From NCBI RefSeq assembly GCF_025200925.1, contig NZ_CP104174.1:2418001-2482000 (forward strand): a stretch of 64,000 nt of DNA, given 5' to 3'. The notes under the pieces were generated by a model that saw only the letters and a program-made list of their open reading frames with translations, did not search any database and had not been told where the DNA came from. Below are positions 57,352 through 64,000 of the stretch, piece by piece. Position numbers and translations under genes: made by a program. How positions within the stretch are numbered: the stretch's first letter is position 1; every line of letters begins with the position of its first letter. This DNA is from Bradyrhizobium sp. CB1015 (GTDB lineage Bacteria; Pseudomonadota; Alphaproteobacteria; Rhizobiales; Xanthobacteraceae).

Positions 57352-58680
57352 CTATTTTTCAGCGCGGAACTTCGTGATCTCGGCAGGCGTCACCAACGGC
57401 CCGTGGTTACCCCATGACGTGCGCTCGTGATTGATGATATCGGCGATCTGCTGATCAGACAGTCGGTCAGCGAACGGCGGCATCTCTACTTCGTACTTCT
57501 GGCCGTCGATTGCCTTACCGCTAAGGCCGCGCAGCATGGTGGTGATGTGTTCGGCAGGGTCAGCGGCATTAACGACCGGATCGCCTGCAAGCGGCGGAAA
57601 TGTGCCAGGAACGCCTTTGCCCTCGGCGCCGTGACAGACGCCGCAGTTGTCGGCGAAGAGCTTCGATCCTTCCGCAGCATCGAACGTCGGTGCCGGGGGC
57701 GCTACTGGCGAGACCTGTTTCGGCGTCGTTGCCTGCTTCTGCAGTGGTTCGTTGGCGCGGGCCGCGACGACATCAGCCGCACTGATTAAGGCACCACGAT
57801 TGCCCCACGAGGATCGCTCGTGATTGATGATGTCAGCGATTTGCTGATCAGACAATTGATCGGCAAACGCCGGCATTTGCGCTTCATAGCTCTGGCCATT
57901 GATTACCCGCCCGCCAAGTCCGTGCAGCACAGCGCCAATATGTGCCGTCGGATCGGCGTCGTTAACCACCGGATCTCCGGCGAGCGGCGGAAACGTTCCC
58001 GGCACACCCTTGCCTTCCGCGCCATGGCAGGATGCGCAGTTGTCGGCGAACAGTGCGGCACCCTTGATGGCATCAAACCCCGGGGACCCGCTCGAAGGAC
58101 TCTCAGTCGCGGCGCGGGACTGCGTCGAAACGAGCGGGGGCTGCTTCAGCGACAACAAATAGGCTACGAGCGCCTTGCCGTCGTCGTTTGGGATGACGGT
58201 ACCGCCTGGCGCGAACCGGGACGGCACTGGCACCGCTTTCTCTCCTGGAGGTAGTTTGTCCACAATCCTGAACAGCCAGGGGAAGGCCGGCATGATCGAT
58301 TGCGGTACAACTGCACGCGGTTGATAGAGATGGATGTACTGCCATATGCTACTCGACTGCCGCGTACCGATATTGCTCAAGTCTGGACCAGTGCGCTCCG
58401 AACCTAGTAATTCCGTAGTCTGGTAGGCATAATCGCCCGGCGCAGACGGGCGGCCAAACGGCTTATCTCCGGAGAGCGGGCGTACTTGCTGGGTATGGCA
58501 ATAGAAGCAGCCTTCGGAGACATAGACATCTCGACCCCGCGCCTCAATCGGGGTCAGTGGCTTAAGGCCCGGCGTCGGTGGCACCTTCGACAGCCAGATC
58601 CCCGGCAGCACGCCCATAAGAATCGCCAGTCCAGTGTAGATCAGCGTTGAACCGCCAGAAATGGCCAATGTCCTGTTCAT
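57352..58680 (-). CDS. CcoO-like cytochrome c with two extra cytochrome c domains (triheme)
   Basis: A 442-residue membrane-anchored protein. An N-terminal helix is followed by a CcoO/FixO-type domain with GCFYCHTQQVRPL (C58, C61, H62). Two class I cytochrome c domains follow, with CASCH (215-219) and CGVCH (346-350). The last two domains are near-duplicates, both reading GAEGKGVPGTFPPLAGDPVV and SDQQIADIINHER. It therefore combines the roles of CcoO and a diheme CcoP in one chain. It would need the Ccm system for heme attachment. It overlaps the CcoN-like gene by ATGA. Confidence 0.9.
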   Translation of the reverse strand: MNRTLAISGGSTLIYTGLAILMGVLPGIWLSKVPPTPGLKPLTPIEARGRDVYVSEGCFYCHTQQVRPLSGDKPFGRPSAPGDYAYQTTELLGSERTGPDLSNIGTRQSSSIWQYIHLYQPRAVVPQSIMPAFPWLFRIVDKLPPGEKAVPVPSRFAPGGTVIPNDDGKALVAYLLSLKQPPLVSTQSRAATESPSSGSPGFDAIKGAALFADNCASCHGAEGKGVPGTFPPLAGDPVVNDADPTAHIGAVLHGLGGRVINGQSYEAQMPAFADQLSDQQIADIINHERSSWGNRGALISAADVVAARANEPLQKQATTPKQVSPVAPPAPTFDAAEGSKLFADNCGVCHGAEGKGVPGTFPPLAGDPVVNAADPAEHITTMLRGLSGKAIDGQKYEVEMPPFADRLSDQQIADIINHERTSWGNHGPLVTPAEITKFRAEK

Positions 58681-60077
58681 GCCGGCACCGTCTTGGCTGC
58701 CGCAAGCTCCGTGCAGGACCTACCGTAGGTCATTGTCCAGACGTTGAAAGCGAAGACAAGATGGCCGGCGAACATCAGCGAGCCGCCGACGGAGCGCCAC
58801 AGCCAGTATGGCGCGGCATCTTCGACCGACTGGATGAAGGTGAGTCCTCGAAACCAATCGAGCCCCTGAACGGTGCCGGCGGCCGATAGCGCCGCAACGT
58901 ATATGACGACGCCGACGGCGGACAGCCAGAAATGTATACCCATGGTCAGGTTGTAGGGATACTTGCCGGTGGCGCGCGGCAACAGCGCGTAGATGCCGCC
59001 CCAAATCGCGAAAGTGACGAAGCCATACATCGTCAGGTGCGAGTGCCCTACCGTGTAATTGGTCAGATGCCAAAGCTGCTGCAGCGAGCGAAACGCCTCG
59101 AATGTGCCTTGTGCCGAACCCAGTAGATAGCCGTAGACGGCGACGAGGATGAAAACCGCAGGCGAGCGATATATCCATTCGTGAGTCCCCCGGAAGGTGA
59201 GAAGGAAGTTTGCGGTGCCGCTCAGCACTGGAACCAGCATGGCCACACTGAAGACGATAGCCGTAGTCTGCAGCCACCATGGTAGTGGACTGAATTCAAA
59301 ATGATGAGCGCCGATGATCGGATAGAAGATGAGATTCGTCCAGAATGCAAAGACGCCGAGAGAATATGAATAGATCGGCCGGTTCAAGAGCTTCGGCAGC
59401 GCATAGTAGGATACACCGAGCGATAGGGGCGTGAACCATAGTCCGACGGCGTTATGCATGAAGAAGGCCTGTACCGCGACCTGACCCAGTCCGTACTGAT
59501 ACCAGGGCAACATCGACACCACGACCATCACAATGGTCCACAGCGTGCCCCCGATAGTATACCAGTTAGAAACATAGATATGCTCGCCATCCCGGCGCTC
59601 GACAGTGGCGATCATATTCCAGACCGCGGTGATCAAGCCGAGTCCAAGGATTACGCGAATCCACCACAGCCATTCGCGATACTCCTGGCCGTAGGTGAAG
59701 CCGAGATCGAGTGTGACCGTGCCCAGCACGGCGGCGACATTGAGGAGCGCAAGACTGATCCATGCGAGGCGCTCGCTGTAGAGCCTTGCGCCAGAACTGC
59801 GCGCTGCGACAAACAGCGCAAGCCCAATCAGCGCCTGGCTCGCCCAGGCATAAAACGTTCCGCTGGTGTGTATCGCGCGCAGCCGACCGAACGACAGCGC
59901 TGGCGTGGTCGCGAAATCCGGGTAAGCGAATTTGAAGCTGACGAGGAGCCCCACGGCCGTGGCGAATACAAGCCAGATTGTTGCCGAGGCCACGTACGCC
60001 GCGAGCACCCGTGCCAAAACACGGTCATCCGGAGGGAGCGCGCGAAGTGGAATGGCTGCAGCGCTATCGGACATCAT
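58677..60077 (-). CDS. CcoN-like heme-copper oxidase subunit I (cbb3 type)
   Basis: A 466-residue protein with about 12 membrane helices. Low-spin heme ligand regions are RAIHTSGTFYAWASQ and HLTNYTVGHSHLTMYGF. The CuB/active-site regions are MHNAVGLWFTPLSLGVSYYA and IIGAHHFEFSPLPWW. The pattern fits subunit I of cbb3-type (C-family) oxidases, with the short C-terminus of that group. It reduces O2 with electrons from c-type cytochromes; NO reductase activity is possible in relatives and cannot be excluded. GGAGACGG precedes the ATG. It is first in a four-gene leftward operon. Confidence 0.88.
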   Translation of the reverse strand: MMSDSAAAIPLRALPPDDRVLARVLAAYVASATIWLVFATAVGLLVSFKFAYPDFATTPALSFGRLRAIHTSGTFYAWASQALIGLALFVAARSSGARLYSERLAWISLALLNVAAVLGTVTLDLGFTYGQEYREWLWWIRVILGLGLITAVWNMIATVERRDGEHIYVSNWYTIGGTLWTIVMVVVSMLPWYQYGLGQVAVQAFFMHNAVGLWFTPLSLGVSYYALPKLLNRPIYSYSLGVFAFWTNLIFYPIIGAHHFEFSPLPWWLQTTAIVFSVAMLVPVLSGTANFLLTFRGTHEWIYRSPAVFILVAVYGYLLGSAQGTFEAFRSLQQLWHLTNYTVGHSHLTMYGFVTFAIWGGIYALLPRATGKYPYNLTMGIHFWLSAVGVVIYVAALSAAGTVQGLDWFRGLTFIQSVEDAAPYWLWRSVGGSLMFAGHLVFAFNVWTMTYGRSCTELAAAKTVPA

Positions 60078-60098
60078 CCGTCTCCTCGACGACGTTGT

Positions 60099-60338
60099 TC
60101 AGCGTTGCCCTGAGGCGCACCAAAAGCGTGACGTCAGCGGCATTGCAACCGGGCCGGCTTTATCGGGAGAATCCGGCGCGATCACTTTGTCCTTATTTTT
60201 GTAGCTGAGCTGGTCGGAAACATGGATCGTTTCGCCGATCCTGTCCGCCGTTACGTACCGGTAGCCATCTTCCCATGGTTCGCCGAAATCGGCGGCTTTA
60301 CCACTTACTGAAGCCGGGTTTACGCCGTTGCTTTGCAT
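60099..60338 (-). CDS. Small hypothetical protein upstream of the oxidase operon
   Basis: A 79-residue protein from the ATG at 60338, with AGGAGGCTCG upstream. It reads MQSNGVNPASVSGKAADFGE, then YRYVTADRIGETIHVSDQLS and KNKDKVIAPDSP. No domain is recognised; it is hydrophilic. A broken relative with IHVSGQLS and NLIAPASR is at 60834-60931 behind its own copy of the dispersed element. It ends 21 bases before the CcoN-like start and may be the first gene of that operon. Confidence 0.55.
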   Translation of the reverse strand: MQSNGVNPASVSGKAADFGEPWEDGYRYVTADRIGETIHVSDQLSYKNKDKVIAPDSPDKAGPVAMPLTSRFWCASGQR

Positions 60339-60439
60339 ATCGAGCCTCCTGGCTTCTCGATCTGATCGCGTGTTGGTGACGTCATTTGAAAGCTGCGGTA
60401 TGACGACGCGTTGGAGAATGAGCTTGCAAGGCCCGCCAA

Positions 60440-60485
60440 GGGAAATCACCTTTCGACATAGAGTCGATATACGATCGTTATCGCC
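60440..60485 (-). promoter_or_regulatory. Dispersed upstream element, copy E
   Basis: The minus strand reads GGCGATAACGATCGTA, TATCGACTCTATGTCG, AAAGGTGATTTCCC, then TTGCAAGCTCATTCTC. It stands about 100 bases before the small gene at 60338 and hence before the oxidase operon. Confidence 0.65.
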
Positions 60486-60691
60486 GACCAACAGCGTCGT
60501 AGTGAGGAATGCCACCCGTCGCATCTCCAGAGATCCAGGTTGCCCTACGCTGATCGCCTAGGTTGCGACAAGGGTAAGCGGGCGTCGCTATGGAACGAGC
60601 AAAACTCGATTTGTCCAAAGGCGCGAGGGCCAGTCGCTTGGATATGCGCCTGCAGGCATTCCACGCTATGGCGTCGTCACACCGCGGGGGC

Positions 60692-60739
60692 GGCAATAAC
60701 GATCGTCTATCGACTCTATGGCGAAAGGTGATTTCACTC
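60692..60739 (+). promoter_or_regulatory. Dispersed upstream element, copy F
   Basis: The plus strand reads GGCAATAACGATCGTC, TATCGACTCTATGGCG, AAAGGTGATTTCAC, then GTTGCAGGGCCATTCTT. It diverges from copy E, about 205 bases away, and points to the broken duplicate of the small gene. Confidence 0.65.
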
Positions 60740-60833
60740 GGCGCAGTTGCAGGGCCATTCTTCAACCATCGTCATTCAAATACTAAATGCCGCCAACGAG
60801 ACGCGACCAGCGCGAAAAGCAACGAGGGTCGAT

Positions 60834-60931
60834 ATGAAAGACAACAGTTTGAGGTCGGTGATGCGATCCATGTCTCTGGCCAACTCAGCCGGCAAGAAAA
60901 TGGCAACCTGATAGCGCCTGCTTCTCGATGA
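60834..60931 (+). pseudogene. Broken duplicate of the small gene at 60099-60338
   Basis: The start context GGTCGATATGAAAG matches GGCTCGATATGCAAAG of the intact gene. A frame shift and deletion follow. In another frame the DNA encodes VGDAIHVSGQLSRQENGNLI and APASR, then a stop, parallel to IGETIHVSDQLSYKNKDKVI and APDSP. Confidence 0.6.
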
Positions 60932-61252
60932 ATTCGGTCGGCTCGCGGAGGTTTCGATGATGGAACGACAGATGCGAGCGACCGACGCCAATGCCGTCAA
61001 GAGTTCAGCGCGGTTCGGAGCAACGCTGAACACCGCCGTCCAGGAGAGGCTTTATGTCCTCGTCGTCGCCGCATTCGCCGCGGCGGGCAACGTGCGCAGG
61101 GAGGCCGGCGGCACGCCTCGGTGCGCCAGCAACCTGATCGGTGTGGCGAGACTGGCCCTTTCCTGAACAGCTCGTCGAAATCATCTTCAGGGGGACGCTG
61201 CCCGGAGCCAGAGGCGAAGCCGCGTGGTGAGTTTCCAAGTTAGGTAATCGCT
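60932..61252. other. Gap before the cytochrome b561 gene
   Basis: A 69-codon frame at 60957-61166 is open, but I see no family or ribosome support. Nothing else. Confidence 0.35.
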
Positions 61253-61786
61253 TTGCGCAGCACTTCTTCTCGCTACGGCGCCGGCGCCCGATTGTTCCAT
61301 TGGCTGACGGTCATGCTGGTTCTTGTCGCCTATGTGCTGAGCAGTGGCGATGGCTACTCGCTCTATTCCGCCTCCGCGGACGGGCTCCGGAGGATTCACG
61401 AGACGCTCGGGGTTCTTGTTTTCAGTGTCGTCGTACTGCGGTTGGTATGGAGGCTGATCGACAGCGCGCCAGCGAAGCAGCCGATGCCGCGATGGATGAC
61501 CCTGATCGCGCAGCTCGTCCACTTCGTGCTTTATGTGTTCCTCATTGCGATTCCAACAACGGCCGTGCTTGGTACCTGGCTTGAGGGGATTCCCGTCACT
61601 CTTCCCGGATTCGACATCGCTCCGCAGATCACGAAAGCGCATGGTCTGGGTCATCTGATGATGGAAATACATGCCACGCTAGGTAACGCCATCCTCTGGG
61701 TTGCCGGCGTGCATACAGCCGCGGCCCTCTTCCACTACTTTTATCTGCGTGATGAAGTGTTTCAGTCGATGATTCCCGGTGCATGA
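61253..61786 (+). CDS. Cytochrome b561 (bacterial, four-helix)
   Basis: A 177-residue membrane di-heme b protein with four helices; the start is a TTG. Heme ligand His residues are in GARLFHWLTVML, LRRIHETLGVLVF, EIHATLGNAILW and GVHTAAALFHYF. Bacterial b561 proteins move electrons between quinol and periplasmic acceptors or superoxide. It is close to the CcoN/O operon but on the opposite strand, so it has its own promoter. Confidence 0.9.
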   Translation: MRSTSSRYGAGARLFHWLTVMLVLVAYVLSSGDGYSLYSASADGLRRIHETLGVLVFSVVVLRLVWRLIDSAPAKQPMPRWMTLIAQLVHFVLYVFLIAIPTTAVLGTWLEGIPVTLPGFDIAPQITKAHGLGHLMMEIHATLGNAILWVAGVHTAAALFHYFYLRDEVFQSMIPGA

Positions 61787-62290
61787 ATGATCAGTCCGAG
61801 TACCGCGGAGAGCCGTATTCCCTCTGAAATTGGCGATATTTGCTTGCAAAATTCACTGAATCTCATGCGCTGCCGCTCCAACTGACAGGAGTTCGTCGCG
61901 ACAGCGCACTGACACAAATACGGTAGATGATGTCAAAGTCCGTGCCTCCTGCAGGAAGCCGAGGTCGCCCTCAGACCGCCGTTGTTAGCTGGTGCAATTT
62001 GAGTCGCCGAATTGCCGATTACCCAATCAAGTCTAGCGACATTGAGGCTCGTTTGTTCGACGTCGCGCAAGTAGTTTGCGCAATCGTAGCGCGGGAAGAT
62101 CTGCGTTGGGGTTGCCGATCCTGCCGCAAACAGCCTCGACGGCGCGGGCAGTTGGCTTGTCGTAGAGTGTGCTAGCGAGCGTGGCTAAGATCCGTTCGAT
62201 GCGGTGCAGGCCCGGTGAACCGAGTGAACGAATTGTACTCGTCTATCGTTAGCTTTTTGAGGACGTTCGTTGCTCACTGCGTCTGAAGCG
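61787..62290. other. 0.5 kb without a supported gene
   Basis: Nothing recognised on either strand. Confidence 0.4.
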
Positions 62291-62707
62291 TCAGTTGGTA
62301 GGAGTGGTGAGCGGGCTGTCATTGGTGTCAAGGACGAACAGGGCGAGCAGCTTCGCCGGCTCGGTCTTGCTCGCGTTGCGGCTGATCGAGTGGAGCGAAC
62401 CCGGAGATTCAGACCAGCTCTCGCCGGCCCGATAGATGCGCGTCTCGCTATCATTTACCTTCGACTCGATCGCGCCTGAGATCACATATGCATAGATAAA
62501 AGCAGATTTCGCGTGGGTGTGGGGCGGAGAGGCCGCGCCCGGTGCGTAATCGACTTCCACAGCAATCAGCGACTTGCCAGGGATATTGGGAATAGCCGCC
62601 TCGAAGTTCTTCGTGACGGTTTCCGCCCCGCTATCATGGGCGCAAATAGGGCCGGTCATCGAGAAGGCGAGAGCGGCGCTAAGGACGATAATGGATTGGA
62701 TCTTCAT
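62291..62707 (-). CDS. Secreted cupin-domain protein
   Basis: A 138-residue protein from the ATG at 62707, with AAAGGACA upstream. The signal peptide is MKIQSIIVLSAALAFSMTGP, cleavage near CA-HDSG. A single cupin follows: GAASPPHTHAKSAFIYAYVI with the HxH ligands, and GESWSESPGSLHSISRN with the last His. It is periplasmic. Function unknown; relatives are annotated as cupins responding to oxidative stress. A weak form of the SPW upstream motif lies 184 bases ahead of the start. Confidence 0.8.
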   Translation of the reverse strand: MKIQSIIVLSAALAFSMTGPICAHDSGAETVTKNFEAAIPNIPGKSLIAVEVDYAPGAASPPHTHAKSAFIYAYVISGAIESKVNDSETRIYRAGESWSESPGSLHSISRNASKTEPAKLLALFVLDTNDSPLTTPTN

Positions 62708-62890
62708 GGGCTTTGTCCTTTTGAGCAACAAGTCGGAAAGATGATGATCCTCGATAGGAAAATCACGATCGTATCCGTTATAACGGGCGGGAAGAGGTCG
62801 TCACGAGACTGGCTATTTCAAATGTTATCTGAAACTCGTGGTGGAACGTTAGGCTCGCTTGAGCGATGCTAAGCTGACGTCACCTCACGG

Positions 62891-62921
62891 GAAAATGTCT
62901 GACTGTTATGGTTTCCATTCC
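62891..62921 (-). promoter_or_regulatory. Upstream motif of the secreted cupin gene
   Basis: The minus strand reads GGAATGGAAACCATAACAG followed by a CATTTTCCC block. It matches the motif before the two SPW-like genes except in the GATAACGAT centre. The rest of 62708-63439 has element copy G and no gene. Confidence 0.4.
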
Positions 62922-63156
62922 AACGCGTCCATTGTGCTGATGAGCTCCGACGCGAGAGGAGCCCGCGTGCCGCACGCACCTGGCGAATTAGGTGTGCCAC
63001 GTCAATGCCACACATGACGTCATTGGCGCCATGCAATGCCAGTTCAGGAGTGGATAGGCGGCCGTTTCCCGCAGGCTGGGACGTTGATCGATTGCCGAGG
63101 CGGCGAGTTTCTGCAGACGCGGCCACTGGCATCTGGCTCGGGCACTGCGCGAGTGA

Positions 63157-63200
63157 CTATAACTATCGTTTATTGATTTTATGGCGACAATCAATTTTGC
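63157..63200 (+). promoter_or_regulatory. Dispersed upstream element, copy G (diverged)
   Basis: The plus strand reads CTATAACTATCGTT, TATTGATTTTATGGCG, then ATCAATTTTGC. It keeps the ATAAC, ATCGT, TAT-GA and TATGGCGA blocks of the other copies. It lies about 240 bases before the peroxiredoxin-like gene. Confidence 0.45.
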
Positions 63201-63439
63201 GTTGCCGACGTCCTTTGGTCAATCTCCGAGCTAGCGTCGTATAATTCGATCCTGTGACCTACATACAATGTCGGCTTGAGAAGCTAGGCGGCTCGATTAT
63301 GCGAAGCAACGACCTCATCGATTCGGCGCGCCTTCCGGAGATGGGATCAGCGAAGCGACCTGGTCACCGGATGCGGGGCCGTTCTTGAGGAAGCCGCGGG
63401 CGGTTCGAGCGCCTTGCGGTTCAAACAGTGAGGCCGATT

Positions 63440-63919
63440 ATGATGCTGCAAAACGGCGACATCTTTCCATCTCTTACCTTCGCTCGCGTCGGGGGCGGAA
63501 AAATCAGCCTGCCTGCCGATCTTGCAGGTTGGTTTGGCGTGGTTTTATTCCATCGTGGCTCCTGGTGCCCGTACTGCAACGCTCAGCTCGCCGCTTTCGC
63601 GCGAGCGGCAGACAAATTCGTCGGTGAAGGCATCAAGGTCGTCTCGGTATCGGTAGACGACCGGGAAAAATCGGAAATGCTCGTCGAAAAGCACAAAATC
63701 GGTTTCCCCGTCGCTTACGGTGCTGACGCGCGAGCGGTTTCCGCGGTGACCGGCGCCTTCGTTAATGACGATCCCGTCTGTCTCCAGGCAACCGGCTTCG
63801 TCTTGAACCCCGAAGGCCAAGTGGTGACGGCCGTTTATTCGACCCGCGCGATCGGCCGTCTGATGCCCGACGATGTGCTCGGTTTTGTCCGCCACCTCAA
63901 ATCTTTGGCAAAAAATTGA
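63440..63919 (+). CDS. AhpC/TSA-family redoxin (peroxiredoxin-like)
   Basis: A 159-residue thioredoxin-fold protein with the active site in VLFHRGSWCPYCNAQLAAF, a CxxC rather than the single Cys of classic 2-Cys peroxiredoxins. It then has VVSVSVDDREKSE, QATGFVLNPEGQVVTAVYST and no signal peptide. The CPYC site suggests a reductase or a peroxiredoxin with an internal resolving Cys. ATGs at 63440 and 63443, and a GTG at 63428, are all possible starts. Confidence 0.85.
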   Translation: MMLQNGDIFPSLTFARVGGGKISLPADLAGWFGVVLFHRGSWCPYCNAQLAAFARAADKFVGEGIKVVSVSVDDREKSEMLVEKHKIGFPVAYGADARAVSAVTGAFVNDDPVCLQATGFVLNPEGQVVTAVYSTRAIGRLMPDDVLGFVRHLKSLAKN

Positions 63920-64000
63920 AAGCAGCAAAGCAGCGGGATTAGCTGGAAGATCGATGGATGGCGCACGTGTCTGGATGGCGCTTGGCCGGGGACCCGCCAG

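Overview
The window looks like an accessory region from an alphaproteobacterium close to Bradyrhizobium (family Nitrobacteraceae). This is inference from content. It has a Shemin-pathway 5-aminolevulinate synthase, FixJ-type response regulators, a single-domain globin, System I cytochrome c maturation (Ccm), an NhaA with a fused DsbA-like domain, a DUF6894-type protein, and several small proteins of a style I associate with Bradyrhizobium. No tRNA, rRNA or CRISPR array was recognised.

Layout. Positions 1-28 kb form a loosely packed stress and regulation zone. It holds an NYN-domain protein, two copies of a Crp-like regulator locus (one collapsed), cupin, LysR regulators, a permuted papain-like amidase, two SPW-repeat-like membrane proteins, glutathione reductase, Dps, a GMC oxidoreductase, a nitroreductase, a monooxygenase-fold protein, a quinone-oxidoreductase-like enzyme and a 1618-residue hybrid sensor kinase. 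Gene decay is heavy: a truncated crp, an AraC scrap, a LysR pseudogene, a twice-frameshifted AhpD-like gene, and IS66 and IS1182 scars. From 26.9 to 33.2 kb there is a globin, two AraC regulators, a PAS protein, a sulfite-oxidase-like molybdoprotein and two response regulators. About 2 kb with no confident gene follows.

Positions 35-61.8 kb are dominated by heme and cytochrome functions. ccmC-D-G-I-E-F-H runs rightward and meets ccmA-B running leftward. Next come hemA, two tandem secreted cytochrome P460 proteins with a co-directional secreted protein, hemE beside a truncated bacterioferritin gene and its ferredoxin, then hemC, a CcoN/CcoO-like oxidase operon with three heme c sites, and cytochrome b561. 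Inserted among these are a secreted caspase-like pseudoenzyme operon and the DsbA-NhaA fusion. The window ends with a secreted cupin and a thiol peroxidase-like protein. Together the hem, ccm, P460 and oxidase genes could make, mature and use c-type cytochromes, perhaps for hydroxylamine or nitric-oxide chemistry with oxygen as acceptor; that coupling is inference.

A short intergenic element occurs seven times, always pointing toward the nearest downstream gene or remnant. A second, possibly related upstream motif precedes both SPW-like genes and the secreted cupin. These look like a shared regulatory signal and are the most unusual non-coding feature of the window. All assignments come from reading the sequence and from memory of protein families; no search was run.
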